A stretch of 64,000 bases of DNA from an uncultured Anaerolineae bacterium. GTDB lineage: Bacteria > Chloroflexota > Anaerolineae > CG2-30-64-16. This document shows, piece after piece, positions 1 through 8,191 of this stretch. Under the pieces are notes generated by a model, which saw only the letters and a program-made list of their open reading frames with translations, did no database searches and was not told where the DNA came from. Each line of letters begins with the position of its first letter. The first letter of the stretch is position 1. The DNA lies in assembly GCA_937124585.1 (NCBI GenBank), contig CAKZKT010000144.1:30881-94880 (forward strand). Direction: 5' to 3'. The position numbers and the translations under genes were made by a program.

Positions 1-216
1 GCCGCCCGTGGTGATGCTGCACACGTCCGGCTTCAGGGCGTCCAGCATCTGCTGGGCGTCGTAGAATGCGGGCACGCCGTGCTGCGCCGCCGCCGCATCG
101 GCGCGCTCGCGGATGATATCGCACACGCCCACCAGTTCGGCCAATGGGTCTTCTTTATAGATCTTCGCATGGCGGTTGCCGATCGGCCCCATGCCGATGA
201 CGCAGACTCGGAGCAT
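1..216 (-). CDS. Gfo/Idh/MocA-family oxidoreductase, N-terminal part
   Basis: The first 72 codons of an NAD(P)-dependent oxidoreductase run off the left edge of the window. The protein begins MLRVCVIGMGPIGNRHAKIY, a classical Rossmann dinucleotide-binding start (GxGxxG) of the Gfo/Idh/MocA family, followed by the ELVGVCDI strand and the DALKPDVCSITT segment that follows in this fold. The start is the ATG at 216, the first Met before the Rossmann strand. The substrate-binding domain lies outside the window, so the sugar or inositol substrate cannot be guessed. Two full-length members of the family lie at 46886-48979. Confidence 0.8.
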   Translation of the reverse strand, partial: MLRVCVIGMGPIGNRHAKIYKEDPLAELVGVCDIIRERADAAAAQHGVPAFYDAQQMLDALKPDVCSITTGG

Positions 217-241
217 TTTCACGCCTCGCGCAAAATAACTC

Positions 242-1462
242 TCAATCCACCAGCGCCTGATACGTCAGCGCCTTGAACTGCTGATGGATCGGGAAGGTCC
301 ATGCCTGGTGCTGGGTCATCAGCAGGCCATAGAGCGCCTGCTTGCGATCCACCCAAAAATAGGTGGCGAACGCGCCATCCCAGCCGAACTCGCCGACCGA
401 GCCGGCCCGACCCGACGCAGCCACGTCGGTGAGCACGCGCATTCCCAGGCCATAGCCGTAGCCGGAGTTTTTCAGGATGCCCGGTCGCTGCTCGTAGGGC
501 ATCGCCTGCGCCGGTGCCTGGTTCATCTCCATGAGCGCCACCGTGTGCGGGCTGAGCAGCCGGACGCCGTTCAGCTCGCCGCCGTTGACCAGCATCTGGG
601 CGAAGCGACCATAGTCGCCGACCGTGGAGAAGAGCCCGCCGCCGCCCGACAAGAAGGCAGGTGGCTCGGTCGGCACAGGCAGGTCGACGCGCGCTAGCCC
701 GGCGCCCTCTTGCGGTGTGATGTAGATTTTGGCCAGGCGCGGCAGCTTCTCGGCCGGCACGTAAAAAGCGGTGTCGGTCATGCCCAGCGGCTCGAAGAGG
801 CGCTCCTGCAAGAAGACATCGAGCGGCTTCCCGGAGATCAGCTCGACCAGGTAGCCGAGGATGTCAATCGAGAGGCTATAGCGCCACTGCGTGCCCGGCT
901 GGAATGCCAGCGGCAGCTTCGCCAACGCCTCGATCAGATCCTTATTGCCCAGCCGCGCGCCTGGCGCGTAGAAATGCAGCAGGCTGGCGCCTGCCTGATG
1001 ATACAACGCGTCGATCGGGTCCTGCGGATCGAAGCCGTAGCTGAAGCCGGCGGTGTGCGTGAAGAGATGGCGAAAAGTGATCGGCCATTCGAGCGACGCA
1101 ACGTCGTAGCCGCTCTCGGTTCGTTTGACGAAGACTTTGAGGTCTTTGAAGGCCGGGATGAACTCGTACACGAAGGTGTTCAGGTCAAACCAACCTTCCT
1201 CGTACAACATCATGGCGGCGATGCTGGTGATCGGCTTGGTCATCGAGGCGATGCGGAAGATGGTATCGAACTGCATCTCGACGCCGGCCTCGACGTCGGC
1301 CCAGCCGAACTTCTCCAGATAAAAGGTCTGGCCGCGTCGCGCCGCCGTGGCGACGATGCCGGCCAGCTTCTTCTCGGCAACGTAACGCTGCAACACCGCG
1401 CTGATGCGCTTCAGTCGCTCGGCCGAGACCCCGACCTGAGCGGGTGGTTCGGATACGATCAT
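242..1462 (-). CDS. Serine hydrolase, beta-lactamase class C / penicillin-binding-protein family
   Basis: A 406-residue protein of the beta-lactamase-related serine hydrolase family. The nucleophile motif SMTK is at residues 73-76 in the usual context RIASMTKPITS, and the YSL triplet at 195-197 (WRYSLSIDILGYLVE) corresponds to the YxN/YxS motif. Family members include esterases, D-aminopeptidases and D-Ala-D-Ala carboxypeptidases; true beta-lactamases are a minority, so antibiotic resistance should not be assumed. No signal peptide is visible, which suggests a cytoplasmic esterase or peptidase. Its start overlaps the stop of the upstream sulfotransferase gene by 4 bases (ATGA), so the two are translationally coupled. 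Confidence 0.85.
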   Translation of the reverse strand: MIVSEPPAQVGVSAERLKRISAVLQRYVAEKKLAGIVATAARRGQTFYLEKFGWADVEAGVEMQFDTIFRIASMTKPITSIAAMMLYEEGWFDLNTFVYEFIPAFKDLKVFVKRTESGYDVASLEWPITFRHLFTHTAGFSYGFDPQDPIDALYHQAGASLLHFYAPGARLGNKDLIEALAKLPLAFQPGTQWRYSLSIDILGYLVELISGKPLDVFLQERLFEPLGMTDTAFYVPAEKLPRLAKIYITPQEGAGLARVDLPVPTEPPAFLSGGGGLFSTVGDYGRFAQMLVNGGELNGVRLLSPHTVALMEMNQAPAQAMPYEQRPGILKNSGYGYGLGMRVLTDVAASGRAGSVGEFGWDGAFATYFWVDRKQALYGLLMTQHQAWTFPIHQQFKALTYQALVD

Positions 1463-2235
1463 GATCTGACCTCCTCATCTGCCCGCTCCTGAGCGGGCGG
1501 GCGCGCTGCTTCCTCCGGCAACGGATAGCCATAGGCTCGCATGGCCGGTTCCAGAAAGTCGAAATAATTCACCCCATCGTCCTGCCGCCAACGGTCCACC
1601 GTTTCCGGCCGCACCGGTATCTTGGCCAACTTAATGCCCAGGAAATCCTCCAGGCGGGCCAGCGTCTCGTCCTGGCGCAGAACGAAGTCCTCGAAACGCA
1701 CCTCGATCCAGTGCGCGGGCTTGGGCGTCGCCTGCACCAGGTCGTACTGATATTTCCAGGAGATCGCCCGGCGCAGGCGGATGTCCTCGGTGCAGGGATA
1801 TGCGATCCCGAAATCGCGCAGGTCATCGGTCAGATGGCGGTTCAGGATGCAATCGCGCGGGTTTCGGATCCAAAAGATGTACCGCGCTTCGGGGAACATG
1901 CGGACGATCCAGGGGAAAACCAGGGTAGTCTCCGGGATCTTCCAGCCTTTGTGCTCGGCCGGACTTTCCCGCACTGAGGTGAGATAGGTCTCGATCAGGG
2001 AGGTGAATTCGGCGGGGATCTCCATGTCGAAGACCTGATCCCAATTCCACTCCAGCCCGCCGCGCCAGCGCACGTAGCGGGCAAAGACACGGCACGCATC
2101 GTACATCGCCTCTGGCGGCAACAGATCGCCCGAGACGTTGAGCGGCGCGCCCATGAAGACGCCAGAGGCCGACAGGGTATGCGACATGATGCGCGTCCCC
2201 GAATGGCCCCGGCCGATCACAGTGATGAGTGTCAT
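1459..2235 (-). CDS. Sulfotransferase-family protein
   Basis: A 258-residue P-loop protein related to PAPS-dependent sulfotransferases. The 5'-phosphosulfate loop is at the N-terminus (MTLITVIGRGHSGTRIMSHT), and the 3'-phosphate-binding segment is YIFWIRNPRDCI near residue 147. The EVRFEDFV stretch near residue 200 and the C-terminal FLGI are also typical of the family. The acceptor is unknown. It is the first long gene of an operon with the serine hydrolase (4-base overlap). The start at 2235 has a ribosome site (TAGGAG, 6-base spacing) that also contains the stop of a possible 31-codon small ORF. The promoter at 2425-2453 is a perfect consensus. Confidence 0.8.
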   Translation of the reverse strand: MTLITVIGRGHSGTRIMSHTLSASGVFMGAPLNVSGDLLPPEAMYDACRVFARYVRWRGGLEWNWDQVFDMEIPAEFTSLIETYLTSVRESPAEHKGWKIPETTLVFPWIVRMFPEARYIFWIRNPRDCILNRHLTDDLRDFGIAYPCTEDIRLRRAISWKYQYDLVQATPKPAHWIEVRFEDFVLRQDETLARLEDFLGIKLAKIPVRPETVDRWRQDDGVNYFDFLEPAMRAYGYPLPEEAARPPAQERADEEVRS

Positions 2236-2244
2236 ACGCCGCTC

Positions 2245-2340
2245 CTAGACCGGAGAAGCAGGGGCCAAAGTGGTCGGATGACAGGTGCTGCCGGAGAGAG
2301 CGGCGCTCGGCGAACGCCTGCCTTGTCGCTGCGATGACAT
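2245..2340 (-). CDS. Possible 31-aa upstream small ORF
   Basis: A short frame starts at the ATG at 2340, preceded by a textbook AGGAGG with 5-base spacing. It ends in TAG at 2245-2247, inside the ribosome site of the sulfotransferase gene. The predicted peptide (begins MSSQRQGRRSPSAAL) is Ser/Arg-rich, with no membrane segment and no known motif. The strong ribosome site and the stop placed next to the following start suggest a leader peptide or translational coupler. The peptide itself does not look like a conserved protein and may be spurious. Confidence 0.3.
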   Translation of the reverse strand: MSSQRQGRRSPSAALSGSTCHPTTLAPASPV

Positions 2341-2388
2341 ACTGCCTCCTGGGAAGGTCAATCGGGATAGCCGCAAGCAAACCGATGA

Positions 2389-2422
2389 GGCTTGACACGT
2401 GCAGGCTTACACGTGTCAAGCC
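2389..2422. promoter_or_regulatory. 13-bp perfect palindrome just downstream of the -10 box (operator or 5' hairpin)
   Basis: The arms GGCTTGACACGTG (2389-2401) and CACGTGTCAAGCC (2410-2422) are perfect inverted repeats separated by 8 bases. On the minus strand the element begins 3 bases after the -10 box and covers the expected transcription start. That fits a repressor operator or a structured 5' end of the sulfotransferase/serine hydrolase mRNA. It also lies 28 bases after the trmFO stop and could act as a terminator, but no T-run follows in that direction. Confidence 0.6.
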
Positions 2423-2424
2423 GG

Positions 2425-2453
2425 ATTATAGCGAAGAAGCCGTCGGTTGTCAA
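2425..2453 (-). promoter_or_regulatory. Consensus sigma70/sigmaA promoter for the sulfotransferase operon
   Basis: On the minus strand TTGACA (2448-2453), a 17-base spacer and TATAAT (2425-2430) match the consensus at all 12 positions. The -35 box overlaps the last codons of trmFO. The predicted start of transcription is near 2418, giving a leader of about 180 bases. Confidence 0.7.
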
Positions 2454-3937
2454 CCGATGGCCCCGCGCTCGGCCACGGCGCTGCCCGCCGCGCTCAGCGC
2501 CGCCTCCAGGTCGGCCAGGGCGCGGCGGGCGAGGGCGGCATGCCGCAACCACTTGTCGCGGATCGACGTGGCCAGCTCGGGCAGCAGGCCGAAATTCGCT
2601 TTCATCGGCTGAAAGGCGCCCGCCTCGGCATGCGTGATGTAGTGGATCAGCGCGCCGATCATCGTCGTGACGGGCAGCACGAGGGGCGGCCGACCGCCGG
2701 CCACGCGCGCCGCGTTGAGGCCAGCCAGCAGCCCGCTGGCAGTCGAACCGACATATCCCTCCGTGCCGGTGATCTGGCCGGCGAAGAACAGATCGTCCCG
2801 GTCACGCCATTGCAGTGTGGGCCGCAGCAGGGCAGGGCTATTGATGAAGGTGTTCCGGTGCATCTGGCCAAAACGCACAAATTCCGCGCGGGCCAGGCCC
2901 GGGATCATGCGCAGCACCCGTTCCTGCTCGCTCCATTTCAGATTGGTTTGAAAGCCGACCAAATTGTAGAGCGTGCCGGCGATGTTGTCCTGCCGCAGCT
3001 GCACGACCGCGTAGGGCCGGCGACCGGTGCGCGGGTCGCGCAGGCCCACCGGCGTCATCGGGCCGAACGCCAGCGCGCGCGGATCGCGCGCGGCCAGCAC
3101 CTCGATGGGCAAGCACGCTTCAAAGTAGCGCCGCGCCTCGGCATCCTGTTCGAACTCGCGCAACGGGATCTTCTCAGCCGCGTTCACGGCCGCCACAAAC
3201 GCCAGATACTCCTCGCGCGTGAGCGGACAATTGACGTAGTCGCCGGAGGCGGACAGATCAGCAGGCAGGGGGGCCATGGAACCTGCCGATCCGCCGCCTT
3301 GTCCACCTGCCGGTTTCCGGATCGACCGCCTCCCCTCCTCTCCCCACCGGTTGCCGCGCCAGGCAATCGTCATGTCAATGCTCTCGCCGGTAACGATGGG
3401 CGCCATCGCATCATAGAAAGCCAGGTATTCCTGGCCTGCCAGCCGACGGATCGCCTCGGCCAGGGCCGGCGAGGTCAGCGGCCCGGTTGCCACGACCGTG
3501 TTGCTGCATGGCTCGGGCCCGAAGAGCTCTGTCACTTCGGCGCGGCGCACCTCGATATTGGGGTGGCCGGCGATGGCCTCGGTGACCGCCCGGCTGAACG
3601 CGGTCCGGTCTACCGCCAGCGCATCGCCGGCAGGCACGGCCGTGCGGTCGGCGCAGGCGATGATGAGCGAACCGAGACGACGCAGCTCTTCCTTGAGCAG
3701 ACCGAGCGCGCGATCGAGCAGAGCCGAGCCGAGGCTGTTGGAACAGACCAATTCCGCCATGTCGCCGGTCTGGTGCGCCGGCGTCATGCGACCGGGGCGC
3801 ATCTCATACAGGATCACGCGCAGGCCTGCCTGTGCGATCTGCCAGGCGGCCTCGCTGCCCGCCAGGCCGGCGCCGATCACCCGTACCGGAGCCACAGATT
3901 CCGCCGCGGCGCGCCGCGATGCCAATACTTGATTCAC
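2450..3937 (-). CDS. trmFO: Methylenetetrahydrofolate-tRNA-(uracil-5-)-methyltransferase TrmFO
   Basis: This is the FAD- and folate-dependent enzyme that makes m5U54 in the T-loop of tRNA. The N-terminal FAD-binding motif [18 protein letters not shown], the [10 protein letters not shown] segment, [16 protein letters not shown] and the terminal [11 protein letters not shown] are hallmarks of the family. The protein is about 495 residues, longer than the usual 430-460, because a Gly/Ser/Pro-rich stretch of about 30 residues is inserted before [13 protein letters not shown]. The start is placed at GTG 3937, which has GGAGG 5 bases upstream. An in-frame ATG at 3952 exists, but the GGAGG would then lie inside the gene. 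Confidence 0.93.
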   Translation of the reverse strand: MNQVLASRRAAAESVAPVRVIGAGLAGSEAAWQIAQAGLRVILYEMRPGRMTPAHQTGDMAELVCSNSLGSALLDRALGLLKEELRRLGSLIIACADRTAVPAGDALAVDRTAFSRAVTEAIAGHPNIEVRRAEVTELFGPEPCSNTVVATGPLTSPALAEAIRRLAGQEYLAFYDAMAPIVTGESIDMTIAWRGNRWGEEGRRSIRKPAGGQGGGSAGSMAPLPADLSASGDYVNCPLTREEYLAFVAAVNAAEKIPLREFEQDAEARRYFEACLPIEVLAARDPRALAFGPMTPVGLRDPRTGRRPYAVVQLRQDNIAGTLYNLVGFQTNLKWSEQERVLRMIPGLARAEFVRFGQMHRNTFINSPALLRPTLQWRDRDDLFFAGQITGTEGYVGSTASGLLAGLNAARVAGGRPPLVLPVTTMIGALIHYITHAEAGAFQPMKANFGLLPELATSIRDKWLRHAALARRALADLEAALSAAGSAVAERGAIG

Positions 3938-4108
3938 ACCACCCTCCAACACATCGAAACTGCTCCCTACGCGCCAGAATTCACAATTCTTTCACGGTCT
4001 TCGCATCTCCCCTTCAAACCGAACGCGTACACTACTGACAGAAACGCGGTTCGCATTTCTGGCGCCAAACGGGCGCACGACTATTTTACCACGAGAGGAA
4101 AAAAGACG

Positions 4109-4738
4109 ATGGCGAAGGCAACGGTCTCGAAACAAACACTCAAGAACTGGCTGATAGATGCCTCTGTCTTCGTCGGCGGCCTCATCGCCGGCCTGACGGG
4201 AATCTACTTCCTGTTTCTGCCCATCGGGGGCTACCAGGGCGGCCGCAATCCCTATTACGGCGTCACGATTCTGTTCGAGCGCCGAACCTGGGACGACCTG
4301 CACACCTGGTTCGGGGTGCTGATGATCGCAGCGGTTGCGATCCATTTCGCCATCCACTGGAGCTGGGTGGCGAGCATGGTGAAACGGATGGCCCGAACGT
4401 TGATCGGCCGAGGGGCGCATATGAACCGTCGTGGCTACTTCAACGTGCTGGTGGACGCCCTCGTCGCCGTGAGTTTCCTGCTTGCGGCCATTTCGGGCAT
4501 CTACTTCCTGTTCGCGCCGGCTGGCGGACGCCAGGCCACTCCGATCTTCATCTTCGACCGGAGGACCTGGGACCTGATCCACACCTGGTCGGGCGTGACG
4601 ATGATGGCAGCGGCCGTCGTCCACTTTGCGATCCACTGGGGCTGGGTGACCAAAGTGACGGCCAAAGTGCTGGCCGCGGTCCTGCCGACGCGGCAACAGG
4701 CCGGTCAGCGCTCGCTGTCCAAGTCTGCCAGCGCATGA
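4109..4738 (+). CDS. Tandem DUF4405-type membrane protein (putative b-type cytochrome-like)
   Basis: A 209-residue integral membrane protein made of two similar halves. Each half has a transmembrane helix ending in GIYFLF, a short loop, then RRTWDDLHTWFGVLM or RRTWDLIHTWSGVTM, and a second helix ending in HFAIHWSWV or HFAIHWGWV. The repeated His residues (HTW and HFAIHW) fit haem ligation as proposed for DUF4405 and cytochrome b561-like proteins, but this is inference. The start ATG at 4109 follows GAGAGGAAAA. The following exported protein (4782) is 43 bases downstream and probably co-transcribed; the pair may form a small membrane redox or sensing unit. Confidence 0.8.
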   Translation: MAKATVSKQTLKNWLIDASVFVGGLIAGLTGIYFLFLPIGGYQGGRNPYYGVTILFERRTWDDLHTWFGVLMIAAVAIHFAIHWSWVASMVKRMARTLIGRGAHMNRRGYFNVLVDALVAVSFLLAAISGIYFLFAPAGGRQATPIFIFDRRTWDLIHTWSGVTMMAAAVVHFAIHWGWVTKVTAKVLAAVLPTRQQAGQRSLSKSASA

Positions 4739-4781
4739 CATATATCTGATCTGAAACACATCAACTGAGGAGATGACAACC

Positions 4782-5369
4782 ATGTTTAAGAAAATCCTGT
4801 TGGGGGGCCTGCTGGTCGGACTGATCGGGGTTCTGATCGCAGGTGCCGTTATTCGCACGAATGCCCGCGCGGCGGACAACGCAACGGGCACAGGAGCGCA
4901 ACGCGGCCGGGCGGTCGAGGTGGCGCAGGCGGCCGCTCCGGATAACGGGCAGCGCGGCGGTCGCTGGGCGCAGCCAGAGAGCGCGGTGCCGCAAACCGGG
5001 ACAACCGGCGGTCGCGGCTATGGCCAGGGTCGCAATCAGCAATTCCAGAACGCGCTGCCGGCGCCACAAGCCGACATCACGGACGCCGACTGGATGACGC
5101 TGACCGGGAAAGTCATCAGCGCGACGAGTGATCTGATCGAAATCGAGACCGCTGCAGGCGAGGTGATCCCGTTCGAGGGGCAGCCGCTCTACTATGCGCT
5201 CGGCCAGGGCTTCAGCGCACAGCCAGACGATGCCGTGATCGTGAGCGGCTTCGAGGAGGATGGCGAGTTCAAGATCGGTCAGGTCACGAATCTGAGCAAT
5301 GGCGCCAGCGTGACGCTGCGAGACTCAAGCGGCCGGCCCGGCTGGGCAGGTCGCGGCCGCAGAAGGTAG
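4782..5369 (+). CDS. Exported small protein with C-terminal OB-fold-like domain
   Basis: 195 residues. An N-terminal hydrophobic segment (MFKKILLGGLLVGLIGVLIAG) acts as signal or anchor. A Gly/Gln/Arg-rich low-complexity linker follows, then a compact beta-rich domain (LTGKVISATSDLIEIETAAG ... DDAVIVSGFEEDGEFKIGQV) that resembles OB-fold accessory domains, and a basic Arg/Gly tail. The ATG at 4782 is preferred because GAGGAG lies 9 bases upstream; the in-frame ATG at 4773 directly abuts that site. It is downstream of the DUF4405 protein. Function unknown. Confidence 0.7.
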   Translation: MFKKILLGGLLVGLIGVLIAGAVIRTNARAADNATGTGAQRGRAVEVAQAAAPDNGQRGGRWAQPESAVPQTGTTGGRGYGQGRNQQFQNALPAPQADITDADWMTLTGKVISATSDLIEIETAAGEVIPFEGQPLYYALGQGFSAQPDDAVIVSGFEEDGEFKIGQVTNLSNGASVTLRDSSGRPGWAGRGRRR

Positions 5370-5423
5370 GCCGTCACAGCAGAGGCCGTGCGCAGCAGCG
5401 GCCTCGCCGATCTGAAAACATCT

Positions 5424-5463
5424 CTCACGGGCCGGGCACTCTGGAAGGTGCCCGGCCCGTGAG
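5424..5463. terminator. 16-bp hairpin between convergent genes
   Basis: CTCACGGGCCGGGCAC (5424-5439) and its perfect complement (5448-5463) form a 16-bp GC-rich stem with an 8-base loop. It lies between the ends of the plus-strand OB-fold gene and the minus-strand VKOR gene. A short TTTT follows on the minus-strand side. It probably terminates both transcripts. Confidence 0.7.
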
Positions 5464-5536
5464 CGCTTCCAGCAACGCACAGCGCCACACGATGGCCGGG
5501 ATCGGCCGACCGACCCACGCCGGGCGTATGCTCAAG

Positions 5537-6652
5537 TCAGCCCGCGGCCTCTTCGCCCTGAAACACGGCCAGGGCCGGACCCACGGCCAGGATCAGGATG
5601 AGCGCCATGAGCACGGCCGAAGTCAAACACCAGATACACACAGCCAGGATCACGGCCAGCTCGATGTAGGTCAGATACAGGGAAAAGAGCGCGCCGAAAA
5701 GCGCCATTGCCAGCAGCGCGATCGGCGCATAGACAGCAAGCGACCCTGCACCACGGCGGCGCACCAGCCAGGCTGCCAGGATGGCGACATACCCCCCCAT
5801 TCCGAGCAGCCCCACCGGCACAACGCCGAACAGCTTCGCGTACGGGCTGGCCTGCACCGCGTTGCAGTCGCCTACCGGGCCGCAGACGGCCCGCACATTC
5901 TGCGTCTCCACGAAAGTCAGATAGCCGGCCACGCCCAGGCCGATCAGGCTCAGCGCAGGGATCAACCAATCCATAGAATCCGGCAGGGTGGGCAACGAGC
6001 GACCGCTGCTGACTGCCGCCAACGCGGCCAGCGCGTAGATGATGGCGACCGCCAGCAGCACGGCGACCGCAGTCGCCAGCCCAAAGCCCTGCGCCACAGG
6101 CTGCTCTGCCGCTGCGCTGCGCTCGCCGACGGGCGCGAGCGCAGCCGAGGCGAGCGCGACGCCAGCCTGCACCGCGGCTGGCGTGGGCGTGGCCACGATG
6201 AAGGTCGCCAGATCAACGGCCGTGCGCGCCATATGCTCGGACAGGCCGGGCAGAGCCGGATAGTCCACACCGCCCGCGGCCAGATAGCGCTGAATCAGGT
6301 CGGGCAGTTCAGCCGGAATCTCCTGGCTTCCCACCAGAATGCGATCCCCGATGAACAACGCAGGCACACCCCGACGCTCGGCGGGCAGCCTGGCCGCCTC
6401 CTCGATCTGGCGGAAATAGGCGTAGTTCTCTCCGCTCGAAACCTCGATCATGGCGATCTGGAGTTGACTGCCGTACTGACGTTGCAGCGGCGCCAACGAC
6501 CTTTCGATCACCGCATGACAATGTCCGCAGCCCTCTGCCCAGAACAGCACGGCCCGCACGATCGGCTGCTGCGCGGCAGCCAATGGGCCGAGCGCAGCCA
6601 AAACCAGACTCAACCCCACCAACAACACAATCACCCGCCTTCGCATCATCAC
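5537..6652 (-). CDS. Thioredoxin-like domain fused to vitamin K epoxide reductase (VKOR) domain
   Basis: 371 residues. A signal sequence (residues 1-27) is followed by a thioredoxin-fold domain with CGHC at 42-45 and the cis-Pro segment GVPALF near 95. A linker and four or five membrane helices of a VKOR domain come next, with the loop cysteines C257 and C263 and the active CIWC at 339-342. Bacterial VKOR replaces DsbB in re-oxidising disulfide-forming partners outside the membrane. Here the thioredoxin domain is at the N-terminus, the reverse of the well-known VKOR-thioredoxin fusions. It is the last gene of an aminotransferase-GT2-VKOR operon, 36 bases after the GT2 gene. Confidence 0.88.
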   Translation of the reverse strand: MMMRRRVIVLLVGLSLVLAALGPLAAAQQPIVRAVLFWAEGCGHCHAVIERSLAPLQRQYGSQLQIAMIEVSSGENYAYFRQIEEAARLPAERRGVPALFIGDRILVGSQEIPAELPDLIQRYLAAGGVDYPALPGLSEHMARTAVDLATFIVATPTPAAVQAGVALASAALAPVGERSAAAEQPVAQGFGLATAVAVLLAVAIIYALAALAAVSSGRSLPTLPDSMDWLIPALSLIGLGVAGYLTFVETQNVRAVCGPVGDCNAVQASPYAKLFGVVPVGLLGMGGYVAILAAWLVRRRGAGSLAVYAPIALLAMALFGALFSLYLTYIELAVILAVCIWCLTSAVLMALILILAVGPALAVFQGEEAAG

Positions 6653-6688
6653 CCCTCGTACTCGCGCTTACAATTCGACAATCACCGG

Positions 6689-8173
6689 TCAGGGCAGGGC
6701 AGCAGCGGGCCGACCGGCGGACCGAAGCCGCACCCTCTGCCGGGGCATCAGCCATTGGCCCAGGCCGAGCGCGGCCACCAGGCCGAATCCGCCGGCATAC
6801 AGCGCCAGAAAAGGAATCGCGCCATAGCTCCCGCGCAGGGCGGCGAGGACAATCCCGGCGACTGCGTACAGCGCCAGCACTGCCTCGCCGATGATCGTCC
6901 AATCAGGTCGCAGACGATAAATGCTGTCGGCCCAACACCCCTGTCGGCCCTCCAGGCAAAACTTGGGCGTGCGCGCGAAGACGCCGCCCCGACGGATGAT
7001 CCCCTGCCACACGGCCCGGCTGGTGCTCCAGGCAATACCGGTGCCGATCAGAACGATCAGCGGCAGATAGAGGATTCGCCGCGGCCAGTCATCGTGCAGC
7101 GCGCGCTGCGCCACCGTGTAGAGCACCGGCGGCGCCATACTGACGAAGATCAGCACAGCCAACGGAATCTGCAGCGACCGGCCCGACCAGATCAACGGCA
7201 GCGACAGCAAAAGCACGCCGAGCATCAACGGATGGGTGAAATAGGATGCGATGTGCAGAAGGGCCGCTAGCTTCTGAGACAAACGCAAGTCGCTACGCAG
7301 GAGCTGCGGCCCCAGCTTGCGCAAACATTGCGTAGAGCCCTGCGCCCAGCGCGCTTGTTGACGTTTGAAGGCATCTATCTGGGGCGGCAGTTCGGCGGGC
7401 GCTTCTACATCCGGCAGGTAGAGCGACTTCCAGCCGGCCAGTTGTGCCCGATAGCTCAGGTCCATGTCCTCGGTCATGGTATCGGCCTGCCAGCCGCCCG
7501 CCGAGATCACGGCCTGCCTGCGCCACACGCCGCCGGAGCCATTGAAATTGATGAGCAGGCCCGACCGGTTGCGGCCGGTCTGTTCGACGACGAAATGCGC
7601 GTCGAGCGCCAGCGACTGGGCACGCGTGAACGCCGAGTATTGCTCGTTCAAATGCGTCCAGCGCGTTTGGAGCATGCCCACATCGGGCCGGTCCACCAGA
7701 TACGGGATCACCCGGCGCAGGAAGTGAGGCGACGGCACGAAATCGGCATCAAAAATGGCCAGAAACTCGGCATCTGTCTGCGTCAGACCGGCAGCCAGCG
7801 CGCCTGCCTTGAAGCCATTGCGCTCGGTGCGATGCAGCACTTGCACGTTCACTCCACGTGCCCGATGATGGGCCGCGCGCGCCTCGGCCAGGGCCGTGGT
7901 ATCGTCGGTCGAATCGTCCAACACCTGGATCTCCAGCCGCTCGCGCGGATAGTCCAGGGCTGCTGCAGCATCAATCAAACGTTCGACGACGTGGCGCTCG
8001 TTAAAAATCGGCAACTGAACCGCCACCGTCGGCCAGTCGCGGCCGGTCATATCGGCCTGGGTCGGCCGGTCGGAACGGTGGCGCAAATACAGATACGTCA
8101 AGATGAACGCCTGCACTCCGTAAAGAGCCAGCCAAAACGCCATGGCTGCGTTCATCACCTGCAACAGCGTCAA
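6689..8173 (-). CDS. Processive family 2 glycosyltransferase (cellulose/glucomannan synthase-like)
   Basis: A 494-residue membrane glycosyltransferase. An N-terminal membrane helix (about 8-30) precedes a GT-A domain with DDS at 86-88, DAD at 142-144, TED at 234-236 and QQARW at 272-276. This D, DxD, TED, QxxRW set marks processive beta-glycan synthases. Four or five C-terminal membrane helices would form the export channel. The fold resembles bacterial CslA-like mannan/glucan synthases, but the sugar donor cannot be read from sequence. It starts 18 bases downstream of the class V aminotransferase and shares its promoter. Confidence 0.88.
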   Translation of the reverse strand: MTLLQVMNAAMAFWLALYGVQAFILTYLYLRHRSDRPTQADMTGRDWPTVAVQLPIFNERHVVERLIDAAAALDYPRERLEIQVLDDSTDDTTALAEARAAHHRARGVNVQVLHRTERNGFKAGALAAGLTQTDAEFLAIFDADFVPSPHFLRRVIPYLVDRPDVGMLQTRWTHLNEQYSAFTRAQSLALDAHFVVEQTGRNRSGLLINFNGSGGVWRRQAVISAGGWQADTMTEDMDLSYRAQLAGWKSLYLPDVEAPAELPPQIDAFKRQQARWAQGSTQCLRKLGPQLLRSDLRLSQKLAALLHIASYFTHPLMLGVLLLSLPLIWSGRSLQIPLAVLIFVSMAPPVLYTVAQRALHDDWPRRILYLPLIVLIGTGIAWSTSRAVWQGIIRRGGVFARTPKFCLEGRQGCWADSIYRLRPDWTIIGEAVLALYAVAGIVLAALRGSYGAIPFLALYAGGFGLVAALGLGQWLMPRQRVRLRSAGRPAAALP

Positions 8174-8191
8174 AAGACACCCCCGTCCGAC

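Noticed and set aside
242..1462. Antibiotic-resistance beta-lactamase
   Set aside because: The family is mainly esterases and peptidases, no signal peptide is present, and the operon partner is a sulfotransferase.
2447..4108. Long plus-strand open frame antisense to trmFO that runs into the DUF4405 gene
   Set aside because: It is the mirror of the trmFO codon bias; the protein has no fold-like pattern, and the DUF4405 protein has its own start at 4109.
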